Source of the DNA: Streptomyces pseudovenezuelae
GTDB taxonomy: Bacteria > Actinomycetota > Actinomycetes > Streptomycetales > Streptomycetaceae
Length of the DNA stretch: 64,000 nt
Assembly: GCF_029892565.1 (NCBI RefSeq)
Contig: NZ_JARXVH010000011.1
Coordinates: 124,001-188,000, forward strand
Direction: 5' to 3'
Below, piece after piece: positions 26,491-34,569 of this stretch. Position 1 is the first letter of the stretch. The number at the start of each line of letters is the position of its first letter. Position numbers and translations under genes: made by a program. Under the pieces are notes generated by a model that saw only the letters and a list, made by a program, of their open reading frames with translations, searched no databases and was not told where the DNA came from.

Positions 26491-26814
26491 ATGGCGGAGC
26501 CCGAGTTCACGGCCAAGGGCGTGGGGATAGGGAAGCGGCTGCGTTCGCTCACCCGCGCCGGGCAGGTCCGGATCAGCGACGGCCGGCTGGAGTTGCTCAC
26601 CAGCTACGGCAGCGAGATCGACAGCGCACCGGTGCAGGCGGTGCGCGCCTCCAAGCCCTGGTTCGCGCCGGACGGCCGGGCGCTCGCGGACCTCAACGGC
26701 AAGCGGTATTTGCTGACACTCGGCGACCACGATCCCGCCCCCGGCGAACCGGGGCCGCCCGCGGCCCGCCGGTTCATCGAGGCCGTGCGCAAGGCCGCGC
26801 GGCGCGGCGGCTGA
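26491..26814 (+). CDS. Small hypothetical protein (107 aa), PH-like
   Basis: ATG 26491 with AGGGGGCGGAG 10 nt upstream. The product is a compact basic protein, 'MAEPEFTAKGVGIGKRLRSLTRAGQVRISDGRLELLTSYGSEID', then 'ASKPWFAPDGRALADLNGKRYLLTLGDHD' and a C-terminal helix 'PAARRFIEAVRKAARRGG'. The alternating beta pattern followed by one helix resembles a small PH-like domain. No signal peptide or membrane helix. I do not recognise a named family. It is monocistronic, with the repeat array upstream and 228 bp before the next gene. Confidence 0.7.
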   Translation: MAEPEFTAKGVGIGKRLRSLTRAGQVRISDGRLELLTSYGSEIDSAPVQAVRASKPWFAPDGRALADLNGKRYLLTLGDHDPAPGEPGPPAARRFIEAVRKAARRGG

Positions 26815-27042
26815 CACACCTCGGCGGACAGCCGGCCGACCTCGGCAGGGCGGGGTGGCCCACCGCGAGTTGCGGTACCGCACCCCCTGCGTCACGCTGG
26901 TCTCACGTCACTCTGGGTTTACCGGCGATAACGCTGCGAACCAGCCCGCCGGACACGACAGCAGGCGGCCGTTTTTGCCGGGGTCCCTGCTGGATCCGAA
27001 CTCCGTGTTCTTCCGGACCTTCTCAGTCGGGGAGTCGCAGCC

Positions 27043-27573
27043 GTGATCAGTCACCCAAGCAGGCACTGCACGGTGGAGCTCCATGCCCTGCCGTCGCGGA
27101 TCGGCCAGGTCCGCAGAATCGTCTCTGCGCAATTGCGCTACTGGCATCTGGATCCCTTGATAGACCACGCCGCACTCGGCGTGACCGAGCTGTTGACCAA
27201 CGTCCACCGGCACGCGCAGCCCGACAAGCTGTGCACCGTGGAGATCGAGCTGCTGCTCGACCGGCTCACGGTCTCGGTGCACGACCACGACCCCCGCCTT
27301 CCCGAGGTACGGGACGTGGACCCCTCCTCCACCAGCGGGCGCGGGCTCGCCATGGTGGCCGCGGTGAGCGAGAGCTGGGGGGTGCGTGCGGACGGCGAGT
27401 CGGGCAAGGTCGTCTGGTTCACCCTGCCCGCCGCGCAGCCGCCGGTCGCCACGCCGGGGCGTATGCGGCGACGGGTGACCGAGAAGCCGGGTCAACGTTT
27501 TGCGGACGTCGAACACGGGGTCGATGTCCGTCGGGCGGGGCATGCTGCCGCTCGGTCTGCCGTAGCGGGGTGA
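27043..27573 (+). CDS. ATP-binding regulatory protein, anti-sigma-factor kinase (HATPase_c/RsbW-like) family
   Basis: A 176-residue single-domain GHKL ATPase. The N box is 'HAALGVTELLTNVHRHAQPDK' (Glu and Asn at ~50-54), the G1 box is 'LLDRLTVSVHDHDPRLPEV' and the G2 is 'STSGRGLAMVAAVSESWGV', then 'GKVVWFTLP'. Streptomyces encodes dozens of these RsbW/SpoIIAB-like proteins, which bind sigma factors or anti-anti-sigma proteins. The partner is not encoded nearby. GTG 27043 follows GGGGAG. The C-terminal ~35 residues run into a long terminator hairpin in which the stop codon is embedded. Confidence 0.9.
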   Translation: MISHPSRHCTVELHALPSRIGQVRRIVSAQLRYWHLDPLIDHAALGVTELLTNVHRHAQPDKLCTVEIELLLDRLTVSVHDHDPRLPEVRDVDPSSTSGRGLAMVAAVSESWGVRADGESGKVVWFTLPAAQPPVATPGRMRRRVTEKPGQRFADVEHGVDVRRAGHAAARSAVAG

Positions 27574-27607
27574 GTGGCGGAGCCGGTAGCTCCTCCACTC
27601 ACCCCGC
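27565..27607. terminator. Long bidirectional hairpin terminator
   Basis: A 13-bp outer stem (27565-27577 with 27595-27607, GCGGGGTGAGTGG and its complement) encloses an inner GGAGC/GCTCC stem around a CGGTA loop, separated by a single-base mismatch. It lies between the convergent ATPase and FtsX-type permease genes. The ATPase stop codon (27571-27573) falls inside the left arm. Confidence 0.85.
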
Positions 27608-27624
27608 CAGGCTCCGTCGCTCGG

Positions 27625-30186
27625 TCACTCCGTGGCGATCGCCCGCAGTATGTCCAGGCGGGCCGCCCTCCTGGCCGGGCGCCAGCCTGCCAGGGCGCCG
27701 GCTGCCAGGCCCACCAGGGCCACGATCAGCAGCTGTACGGGTGGGATCGCGAAGGCGAAAGCGCTGTCGCTCGCGCCGTCCGAGGCCTCTACGAGAACCC
27801 AGCCGAGGAAGGCGCCCAGGGCCAGGCCCCCCACCGTGCCGAAGGCTGCCACCAGGACCGACTCCCAGCGGACCATGGCCCGCAGTTGGGACCGGGTCTG
27901 GCCGACGGCTCGCAACAGGCCCAGTTCGCGGGTGCGTTCGTGGATCGCCAGGGTCAGTGTGTTGGCGATGCCCAGGAGGGCGATGAGGACCGCGAGGGCC
28001 AGCAGGGCGTAGACCAGGGTGAGCATCATGTCGATGCCTCCGGCCGAGGACTGCGCGTACTCGTCGCGGGTCTGCACCTCCGGATTGCCGTAGCCGTCCG
28101 CGACCTTCTGTACGGCCGCCTTGCCCGCGTCGGCGTTCACGCCGTCCTTGAAGGAGACGGCGACCAGGGTGTCGGAGTCCTGGGTGCGGTGCGGGGCCCA
28201 GGCGGCACGGGTGATGACGTAGTCGCCGGCGAGTTCCGACTGGCCGTACACCGCGCGGACCGTGAAGCTCTCCTTCCTGCCGTCGGTGAAGGTGAGTTGG
28301 GCCTTGTCGCCGGTGGTGAGGTGCTGCTTCTCGGCCTCGTTCCTGGTGATGGCGATGCCGTCGCTGCCGAGGGCGCCCATCGAGCCGTCGACCGTGCCGA
28401 GGTCGAAGGTGCGTCGCAGGGCGGTCGGGTCGGTGACCGTCAACGCCCTTCCCTTGCCGTCGACTTCGGCGACCCCGCGGCCCAGGCCCACGGCCGTGTC
28501 GACCTCGGGCAGCTGCTGGACCGCGCCGGCGAGACGGGGGCTGAGTCCGCTGCCGCCGGCGCCGAACGACGGTGTGCTCACCGCGACATCGCCCGCGAAC
28601 GAACGGGACACGGTCTGGTCCATGGTGGCCTTGAGCGAGGCCCCGAAGACGGTGAACAGGGCGACCACGGCCACGCCGATCATCAAGGCGCTCGCGGTGG
28701 CGGCCGTCCGCTTGGGGCTGCGCAGGGCGTTGCGCCGGGCCAGGCCGCCGGTGACACCGCGCAGCCTGTCGAGAGGACCACCCAGGACGCGTACGGCCGT
28801 CGACGAGGCGACCGGGCCGAGGACCACGAAGGCGACCAGGGCCAGTACGGCGCCAAGTCCCGCCAGCCACAGGGACGGTGAGATCAGGACGCCGGTGAGC
28901 GTCGCCGCGACGGCGAGGGCACCCAGGCCCGCTCCGGCGACGGCACGCGCGCGAGAGGCACCCGAGGAGTCGACGGCGGTCTCGCGCAGGGCCGCCAGCG
29001 GGGCGGTGCGTCCGGCGCGGGCGGCGGGGAGGAGGGCGGAGCCGAGGCAGACCACGATGCCCACGGCGAGCGGCAGCGCCATGGACAGCGCGCTGATCAC
29101 CAAGTCGCCCTTGGGGAACGGGAATCCGATCGCCGGGAACAGCGCCTGCAGCCCGGCCGCGATACCGATGCCGCCCGCCAGGCCGGCGGCCGAGGCGGTC
29201 ACGGCCACGACGGTCGCCTCGACCAGGGTGGACGCGGTGACCTGGCGGCGGGAGGCACCCAGGGCGCGCAACAGGGCGTTCTCGCGGGTGCGTTGGGCGA
29301 CGACGATCGCGAAGGTGTTGTGGATGGAGAAGGTCGCCACGAGCAGGGCGATGCCGGAGAAGACCAGCAGGAAGGTGGTGAAGATGGTCAGGAACTGGCT
29401 GGAGATCATGTCGGTGTTCTCCTGCGCCGACTCCTGACCGGTGATGGCCTCAATTCCCTTCGGCAGTACGGGAGTCAGTCGGTCGGCAAGTTCCTTCTCG
29501 CTCACTCCGGGCCCTGCCCGCACCTGGATGCTCGACGCCTCGCCGGGCCTGGCCGTGAGGTACTTCTCGGCGTCGGCGCGGGTCATGCCGGTGAAGGTCA
29601 CCTGGGCCATGCCGTCCTCGCCGCCGAAGGTCGCGAGGCCGACGATGGTCACCTGGACCGGGTCCGGGGTGCGCAGGGTGGTCGTGTCGCCGATCTTCAG
29701 GTCGCCCTTGTCGGCGGCCCCTCGGTTGACGACGACCTCGCCCGACTTCCGCGGGGCGCGGCCTTCGGCGAGTTGGTACGCGTTGAGCTTCGGGTCGGTG
29801 ATCCAGTTGCCGGCGAGGGTGGGCGGGCCCTGGCCGCCGATGGCCTTGCCGTTCTTGCCGACGAGCTGGCCGGCGCCCTGGATCTCGGGCTCGGCGGAGG
29901 CCACGCCGGGCACCTTCGCGAGGGTGTCGGCGAGGTCCGTGGCCACCGGCTGGCGTACGCCCTGGCTCTCGCCCGGTGTGGTGATGTCGTCGGCGCTGCG
30001 GACCACGGCGTCCGTGCCGCTGGTCGCGTTGCCGAACATGGTGTCGAAGCTGGCGCGCAGGGTGTCACCCATGACGAGGGTGCCGGCCAGGAAGGCGACG
30101 CCCAGGAACACGGCGAGGAAGGTGCCGGCGAAGCGCCGCTTGTGGGCTCGCAGGGAGGACACGCTCAGGCGGACGGAGGCGTTCAT
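27625..30186 (-). CDS. ABC transporter permease, FtsX/MacB type
   Basis: An 853-residue permease with two FtsX-like units. There is an N-terminal TM (~15-40), a large extracytoplasmic domain (~45-260), three TMs (~265-410) containing 'NTFAIVVAQRTRENALLRALGASRRQVTASTLVEA', a second TM plus external domain (~470-690), and three final TMs with 'NTLTLAIHERTRELGLLRAVGQTRSQLRAMVRWESVLV'. These paired 'RTRE..LLRA.G..R.Q' motifs are the coupling helices that contact the ATPase. Start ATG 30186 overlaps the ATPase gene stop by 4 nt (ATGA), so translation is coupled. MacB-like systems export antibiotics or peptides, or act as mechanotransmitters on envelope proteins. Confidence 0.93.
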   Translation of the reverse strand: MNASVRLSVSSLRAHKRRFAGTFLAVFLGVAFLAGTLVMGDTLRASFDTMFGNATSGTDAVVRSADDITTPGESQGVRQPVATDLADTLAKVPGVASAEPEIQGAGQLVGKNGKAIGGQGPPTLAGNWITDPKLNAYQLAEGRAPRKSGEVVVNRGAADKGDLKIGDTTTLRTPDPVQVTIVGLATFGGEDGMAQVTFTGMTRADAEKYLTARPGEASSIQVRAGPGVSEKELADRLTPVLPKGIEAITGQESAQENTDMISSQFLTIFTTFLLVFSGIALLVATFSIHNTFAIVVAQRTRENALLRALGASRRQVTASTLVEATVVAVTASAAGLAGGIGIAAGLQALFPAIGFPFPKGDLVISALSMALPLAVGIVVCLGSALLPAARAGRTAPLAALRETAVDSSGASRARAVAGAGLGALAVAATLTGVLISPSLWLAGLGAVLALVAFVVLGPVASSTAVRVLGGPLDRLRGVTGGLARRNALRSPKRTAATASALMIGVAVVALFTVFGASLKATMDQTVSRSFAGDVAVSTPSFGAGGSGLSPRLAGAVQQLPEVDTAVGLGRGVAEVDGKGRALTVTDPTALRRTFDLGTVDGSMGALGSDGIAITRNEAEKQHLTTGDKAQLTFTDGRKESFTVRAVYGQSELAGDYVITRAAWAPHRTQDSDTLVAVSFKDGVNADAGKAAVQKVADGYGNPEVQTRDEYAQSSAGGIDMMLTLVYALLALAVLIALLGIANTLTLAIHERTRELGLLRAVGQTRSQLRAMVRWESVLVAAFGTVGGLALGAFLGWVLVEASDGASDSAFAFAIPPVQLLIVALVGLAAGALAGWRPARRAARLDILRAIATE

Positions 30187-30935
30187 GACGGCACCTCGAA
30201 GGCTTTCATGCGGTCCAGGACCTTGTCGGCGGTCGGGGATTCCATCCGGTCGACCAAGCACCCGTCGGCGAGGAAGACAACCTCGTCGGCGTGGGCGGCG
30301 GCGACCGGGTCGTGGGTGACCATGACGACCGTGCGGGACGTCTGGCGCGCGGCGCGACCGAGCAGGCCGAGGACCTCGCCACCCGCGCGGGAGTCGAGGT
30401 TGCCGGTCGGCTCGTCGGCGAAGACGACGTCCGGCTGCCCGGCGAACGCCCGCGCCACGGCGACGCGTTGCTGCTGGCCGCCGGAGAGTTCGGAGGGCCG
30501 GTGGTGGAGGCGGTCTCGCAGGCCGACGACGTCGATCAGCGCGTCGAGCCACTCCGAGTCGCCGTTGCCGGCGCCCGCGAGGTCGAGGGGCAGCCTGATG
30601 TTCTCCGCGACGGTGAGCGTGGGCACCAGGTTGAAGGCCTGGAACACGAAACCGACGCGGTCGCGGCGCAGGAGGGTGAGGCGGCGGTCGTCCAGCGTGC
30701 CCAGGTCGGTGTCGCCGATGTACGCGGCGCCGGAGGTGAGCGTGTCGAGGCCGGCCGCGCAGTGCATGAGCGTGGACTTGCCGGAGCCCGAGGGCCCCAT
30801 GATCGCGGTGAAGCGACCGACCGGGAAGTCGACGCTCACCCCGTCCAGGGCCCTCACCTCGGTGTCGCCGCGGCCGTACACCTTCACGGCCTCGACGACC
30901 CGGGCGGCCGTCCGCGTGGCGGTCGCGGTGGTCAT
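30183..30935 (-). CDS. ABC transporter ATP-binding protein, MacB/LolD type
   Basis: A 250-residue ABC ATPase. Walker A is 'GPSGSGKST' (~45-53), the Q loop is 'FVFQAFNLVPTLTVAENIRLPLDLAG', the ABC signature is 'LSGGQQQRVAVARAF' (~152), Walker B is 'VVFADEPTGNLDS', and the H-loop His is in 'VMVTHDPVAAAHADEVVFLADG'. The 'FNLVPTLT..EN' sequence is typical of the ATPases that pair with FtsX-type permeases. It overlaps by 4 nt both with the SHOCT gene upstream (30932-30935) and the permease downstream, so the three genes form one tightly coupled operon. Confidence 0.95.
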   Translation of the reverse strand: MTTATATRTAARVVEAVKVYGRGDTEVRALDGVSVDFPVGRFTAIMGPSGSGKSTLMHCAAGLDTLTSGAAYIGDTDLGTLDDRRLTLLRRDRVGFVFQAFNLVPTLTVAENIRLPLDLAGAGNGDSEWLDALIDVVGLRDRLHHRPSELSGGQQQRVAVARAFAGQPDVVFADEPTGNLDSRAGGEVLGLLGRAARQTSRTVVMVTHDPVAAAHADEVVFLADGCLVDRMESPTADKVLDRMKAFEVPS

Positions 30936-31228
30936 GCGGCACCGCCCTTGCCCGACGTGCGGCCGAACTGCTCGTCCAGGACGGACAGCCGGCGCCAGTA
31001 CTCGTCCTCGTCGATCTCACCGGCCGCGAAGCGACGGCCCAGCACGGCGAGGGGCGAGTCGCCCGAGGGGCGGGTGTCCTCGAAGCCGCGCCACGGTCCG
31101 CGCCGGCCACGCCAGACGGTGCGGCGCAGCAGGGTGACGACGCCGACCACGACGGCCGCCCAGATCAGCGGGAAGAACAGGATCCACGGGCCGGGTCCGT
31201 TGCCGTTCCAGTTCGCAAGGGTCTCCAT
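30932..31228 (-). CDS. SHOCT-domain small membrane protein
   Basis: A 98-residue protein with one N-terminal membrane helix ('GPWILFFPLIWAAVVVGVVTLL', ~13-34), a basic juxtamembrane segment and a C-terminal SHOCT motif ('SPLAVLGRRFAAGEIDEDEYWRRLSVLDEQF', ~58-90). SHOCT domains are short oligomerisation elements often found in small membrane proteins. First gene of the three-gene ABC operon, with 4-nt overlap to the ATPase. Its role may be to modulate or anchor the transporter. It is divergent from a TetR-family gene across 192 bp, which could regulate the operon. Confidence 0.88.
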   Translation of the reverse strand: METLANWNGNGPGPWILFFPLIWAAVVVGVVTLLRRTVWRGRRGPWRGFEDTRPSGDSPLAVLGRRFAAGEIDEDEYWRRLSVLDEQFGRTSGKGGAA

Positions 31229-31392
31229 GTCGATTCATCTCCAAGAGGTCTGGCGCCCCGGTGGGGGCTTCCGGTGATGTACCGAGACTGGCTCCGGGGA
31301 GGGGTCCGGGTCGTCGTACGGCCAGCGGCAGTGGGCGTACCTCCCGGGGAGTACGCCGGTTCGTTCCCGCTGCTCCCTGAACCTTGGAATTC

Positions 31393-31412
31393 TGTACCTA
31401 CTGGTATGTACA
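31393..31412. promoter_or_regulatory. Probable TetR-family operator
   Basis: TGTACCTACTGGTATGTACA is an imperfect palindrome (16 of 20 positions match its reverse complement). It contains the TACC-N4-GGTA core seen in many TetR-family operators. It lies 9-28 bp upstream of the TetR start codon at 31421, and no Shine-Dalgarno sequence is present between them, so it probably overlaps the promoter of a leaderless or near-leaderless transcript and mediates autoregulation. The divergent ABC operon may be affected too. Confidence 0.65.
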
Positions 31413-31420
31413 GTGTGTGT

Positions 31421-31978
31421 ATGAGCACCTCGGAGCGACTGATCGAGTCCACCCGTGAGCTGCTGTGGGAGCGCGGTTACGTGGGCACCAGCCCCAAGGC
31501 GATCCTGGAGCGCGCGGGCGCCGGACAGGGCAGCATGTACCACCACTTCAAGGGGAAGCCGGACCTCGCCCTGGCTGCGATCCGGCGGACGGCCGAGGAG
31601 TTGCGGGCTACCGCCGAGGGAGTACTCGACGGTCCGGGGACGCCGTACGAGCGGATCGCGGCATATCTGCGCCGCGAGCGTGACGTGCTGCGCGGCTGTC
31701 CGATCGGGCGTCTCACGATGGACCCGGACGTCATCGCCAGCGACGAGCTGCGCGCACCGGTGGACGAGACGCTCGACCTGATCCGGGAGCGGCTCGCCGG
31801 GATCGTCGAAGAGGGCAAGGAGCAGGGGCAGTTCGCGCCATCGCTGGACGGCGAGGAGATCGCCGCGACCGTCCTCGCGACCGTGCAGGGCGGTTATGTC
31901 CTCGCCCGCGCCTCCGGTAACCCCGCCGCCTTCGACACCGCCGTCCGAGGCCTGCTCTCCCTGCTCGCACCGCGATAG
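31421..31978 (+). CDS. TetR-family transcriptional regulator
   Basis: A 185-residue regulator. The N-terminal HTH is 'RLIESTRELLWERGYVGTSPKAILERAGAGQGSMYHHFKGKPDLALAAI' (residues ~6-54), and the C-terminal ligand domain has 'RGCPIGRLTMDPDVIASDELRAPVDETLDLIRERL', a pattern of the TetR subgroup linked to electrophile or small-aldehyde response. ATG 31421 is preferred because it lies just after the operator. An ATG at 31406 inside the palindrome would add five residues. It is the first gene of a likely operon with the DUF4865 gene (11-bp gap) and the phosphotriesterase-like gene. Confidence 0.92.
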   Translation: MSTSERLIESTRELLWERGYVGTSPKAILERAGAGQGSMYHHFKGKPDLALAAIRRTAEELRATAEGVLDGPGTPYERIAAYLRRERDVLRGCPIGRLTMDPDVIASDELRAPVDETLDLIRERLAGIVEEGKEQGQFAPSLDGEEIAATVLATVQGGYVLARASGNPAAFDTAVRGLLSLLAPR

Positions 31979-31989
31979 GAAGGCATCCG

Positions 31990-32574
31990 ATGCACGCCAT
32001 GCAGTACGAGTTGACCCTGCCCGCCGACTACGACATGGCCGTCATCCGCGACCGGGTCGCCCGCATAGGCCATCTCCTCGACGACTGGGACGGCCTCGGC
32101 ATCAAGGCGTATCTCGTGCGCGAGCGCGGGGTGAACGGCTCGCCGGTCAACCAGTACGCGCCGTTCTACCTCTGGAACACCGTGGAGGGCATGAACACCT
32201 TCCTCTGGGGAGGCGCCTTCCAGGGGCTCAGCAACGACTTCGGGCGGCCGTCGATCCGACAGTGGACCGGTCTGGCGTACGAGGAGGGCGGCGCCGCCGA
32301 CTCACCCGCGCGGTTCGCCGTGCGACGGCGTCAACCGGTGCCGGAGGGCGTGGAGTTGGCGGAGGTCATGGCGGACGCGGTGCGGGAGACGGAGCGGTTG
32401 GCCGGTGCTGACGGGGCGGTGCTCGCGGCGACGGCCGTCGACACGGGCCGCTGGGAGTCGGTGCACTTCTCGCTCTGGGAGCACGACGCGCCCAAGGCCG
32501 AGGGGGACGTGTTCGAGGTGCTGCACCTGTCGGCGCCGGGTCGGGACCGGCTACCGGGCGGGCGGCAGTGGTGA
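31990..32574 (+). CDS. DUF4865 family protein
   Basis: A 194-residue soluble protein: 'MHAMQYELTLPADYDMAVIRDRVARIGHLLDDWDGLGIKAYLVRERG', then 'NQYAPFYLWNTVEGMNTFLWGGAFQGLSNDFGRPSIRQWTGL' and 'ARFAVRRRQPVPEGVELAEVMADAV'. This is the DUF4865 pattern (ferredoxin-like, antibiotic-monooxygenase-like fold), often found next to TetR regulators. No catalytic residue is assignable. It follows the TetR stop by 11 bp with an AGGA site, and its stop codon overlaps the next start (GTGA), so the three genes are probably co-transcribed. Confidence 0.85.
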   Translation: MHAMQYELTLPADYDMAVIRDRVARIGHLLDDWDGLGIKAYLVRERGVNGSPVNQYAPFYLWNTVEGMNTFLWGGAFQGLSNDFGRPSIRQWTGLAYEEGGAADSPARFAVRRRQPVPEGVELAEVMADAVRETERLAGADGAVLAATAVDTGRWESVHFSLWEHDAPKAEGDVFEVLHLSAPGRDRLPGGRQW

Positions 32575-33479
32575 GCACGGTCCGTACGGTTCTCGGGGAT
32601 GTGGATCCGGGGCGCCTTGGTGTGTGCGACGCGCACGACCATCTGTTCCTCAGCAGCCCGCAGTTGCCCGGTCAGGAGCTGAACGACGGCGCCGCGGCGC
32701 GGGACGAGTTGGAGGCGTTCCGCGCGGCCGGTGGGTCGGCTGTCGTGCAGTGGACGCCGTACGGGATGGGGCGGCGGGTCGCCGACCTGCCACAGCTGTC
32801 CCGGGCCGCCGGGGTGCACATCGTCTGCGCGACGGGGTTGCACCAGGCCGCGCACTACGCGCCGGAGCTGCTGAAGGCGCTGCGCGGGAAGCTGGCCGAC
32901 GTCTTCGTCGCCGAACTCACCGACGGCATCGGCACGTCGGGGGTGCGGGCGGGGCTGATCAAGGTGGCCGGCGGCTTCCACGCGCTCGACGCGCACGCTC
33001 GCTGGACCATGACGGCGGCGGCCGAGGCCCAGCGTGCGACGGACGCGCCCATCGCCGTTCACCTGGAGCTGGGCACGGGCGCGCTCGACGTACTCGACCT
33101 GCTCTGCGGGGAGTTGGGCGTGCCGCCGCACCGGGTGATCCTCGGCCACCTCAACCGCTCCCCCGATCTCGTGGTCCAGCGCCGGGCCGCCGAGTCCGGC
33201 TGCTGGCTGGCCTTCGACGGCCCGTCCCGCAGCCATCACGCGACCGACTGGCGTATGCCGGACGCCGTACGGGCCCTCGCCGAGGCCGGATTCGGCGACC
33301 GGCTGCTGCTCGGTGGGGACACGGTGGTCGCCGGGGCGCGGTCGGTCGACGGCGGGCCGGGGATGCCGTATCTGCTGAGGCGGGTACGACCGCGCCTCGT
33401 GCTGGATCTGGGTGAGGACCTGACGAACCGGATTCTGACGGAGAACCCGGCCGGTGCCTTCGCCGTCGAGTGGCGGTGA
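32571..33479 (+). CDS. Phosphotriesterase-family (PHP/amidohydrolase) protein
   Basis: A 302-residue TIM-barrel metallohydrolase of the phosphotriesterase family. The first metal motif is HxH in 'VCDAHDHLFLSS' (~22-24). 'LIKVAGGFHALDAHARWTMTAAAEAQRATDAPIAVHLELG' follows, with a His where the family has its third ligand, then 'HRVILGHLNRSPDL' (His), and the final Asp is in 'RLLLGGDTVVAG'. The carboxylated Lys is most likely in 'GLIKVAGGF'. These enzymes hydrolyse phosphotriesters, lactones or related esters, and the true substrate is unknown. GTG 32571 gives a 4-nt overlap with the preceding stop; GTG 32568 is the alternative. Last gene of the TetR operon. Confidence 0.85.
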   Translation: MSTVRTVLGDVDPGRLGVCDAHDHLFLSSPQLPGQELNDGAAARDELEAFRAAGGSAVVQWTPYGMGRRVADLPQLSRAAGVHIVCATGLHQAAHYAPELLKALRGKLADVFVAELTDGIGTSGVRAGLIKVAGGFHALDAHARWTMTAAAEAQRATDAPIAVHLELGTGALDVLDLLCGELGVPPHRVILGHLNRSPDLVVQRRAAESGCWLAFDGPSRSHHATDWRMPDAVRALAEAGFGDRLLLGGDTVVAGARSVDGGPGMPYLLRRVRPRLVLDLGEDLTNRILTENPAGAFAVEWR

Positions 33480-33504
33480 GTGCCGGCGGGGACAGCTGCC
33501 GGGG

Positions 33505-33978
33505 TCAGGTGAGGTGGGCCGGGATGCGGTGGTCCGGGGTGCCGTCCTTGGCCAGGATCCAGTGGGCGTCGGCGACCGCGCGGTACAGCGTGAGCCCGAA
33601 GGCTTCCCCCATGTCGGCCGCTGTCCAGACCAAACCGCCGTGGTGGACCGAGCGTTGGGAGAAGACGTCGATCGCGCGCTCGATCTCGGACTCGTCCACC
33701 ACCTGCGCGGCGACGGCGGACATGTACGCGCCCTGACCGGTGCCGATCGGGGCCGAGGAGTCGAAGACCGCGATGCCCACCTCGGGGCGTACCGCGATGT
33801 TGTGGGAGTGCGTGGCCTGCGGTGAGGAGACCCAGATGAACTCCCGCCAGTCCACGTGCGCGAAGTAGACGGGCGTGCTCCACGGCCGTCCGTCCTGGTC
33901 GGCCGTGGCCAGCACCATGTACAGGCTCTTCTCGACGATGCCGCGCGCGATCTCTGCGGGCGTTGCGGTGGCGGGCAT
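33505..33978 (-). CDS. Pyridoxamine 5'-phosphate oxidase-like flavin-binding protein
   Basis: A 157-residue protein of the FMN-binding split barrel: 'YMVLATADQDGRPWSTPVYFAHVDWREFIWVSSPQATHSHNIAVRPEVGIAVFDSSAPIGTGQGAYMSAVAAQV'. The 'sTPv.f' strand, the 'HS.NI...P.V' loop and the glycine turn are the FMN-contact elements of the PNPOx-like superfamily (F420- or FMN-dependent reductases). ATG 33978 lies 1 bp after the stop of the upstream gene, so the two are co-transcribed. Substrate unknown. Confidence 0.88.
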   Translation of the reverse strand: MPATATPAEIARGIVEKSLYMVLATADQDGRPWSTPVYFAHVDWREFIWVSSPQATHSHNIAVRPEVGIAVFDSSAPIGTGQGAYMSAVAAQVVDESEIERAIDVFSQRSVHHGGLVWTAADMGEAFGLTLYRAVADAHWILAKDGTPDHRIPAHLT

Positions 33979-33979
33979 G

Positions 33980-34438
33980 TCAGCGGCTCCGGTGGTAGGT
34001 GAGGGCGAAGTCGTGCTCCCAGGGGGCCGAGGTGTCCTTCGCGGTCTCCCATGCGCCACGGATGGTGTTGCCGTCGGCGCTGAACTGCCCGGTGAACCGC
34101 TGGCGGAACGACAGAGGTGTGAAGTCCGGGGTCTCCCGCACCAGTTGCCACAGCCCGTCGACGAAGGTCATCGCGTACACCCGGACAACACCGCGGCTGT
34201 CGAAGTAGTGCTGTGTGTATCCGTCGGTCTCCGGGTCGGCCGCGATGACGGACATGGTGTCCGGCGCCTCGGCGACCGGCACCTCGCTGCGCTGCACGAG
34301 GAATCGTCCGTCCAGGGTCCACTCGAACACGCTGCGGCCCCTGGGCGCCGTTCGGCCGGGGAAGTCCGCTTCGATTTCCCACTCGCCGACCAGGACGTCC
34401 AATCGCGTCAGAGCCTCCTGCCGTGCCGGTCCGTTCAC
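33980..34438 (-). CDS. DUF1579-like lipocalin-fold protein
   Basis: A ~152-residue beta-rich protein: 'RLDVLVGEWEIEADFPGRTAPRGRSVFEWTLDGRFLVQRSEV', 'DTMSVIAADPETDGYTQHYFDSRGVVRVYAMTF', 'FRQRFTGQFSADGNTIRGAWETAKD...WEHDFALTYHR'. The 'L.GeWe.e' start and periodic short strands are those of the DUF1579 family of lipocalin-like proteins. GTG 34438 is chosen because GGGAGG lies 8 nt upstream; GTG 34447 would add three residues but sits against the ribosome site. It precedes the FMN-binding gene by 1 bp. Role unknown. Confidence 0.75.
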   Translation of the reverse strand: MNGPARQEALTRLDVLVGEWEIEADFPGRTAPRGRSVFEWTLDGRFLVQRSEVPVAEAPDTMSVIAADPETDGYTQHYFDSRGVVRVYAMTFVDGLWQLVRETPDFTPLSFRQRFTGQFSADGNTIRGAWETAKDTSAPWEHDFALTYHRSR

Positions 34439-34569
34439 CGCGCACACCTCCCTCTCCTTGATCGCATCGATCGTCCGCGCTCGTCACGTGTAGGACGGCG
34501 GCTGCGAGCGAAACTCATCGGTGCCGGTGTGTGGCGCCGGTGGAGAGGGAGGCGTGCGGGACCGAACAC

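Noticed and set aside
27625..31110. Reading the permease as a 1161-residue ABC fusion protein
   Set aside because: The extra N-terminal ~308 residues are the ATPase and SHOCT genes read out of frame; the true permease starts at ATG 30186 with a 4-nt overlap to the ATPase gene.
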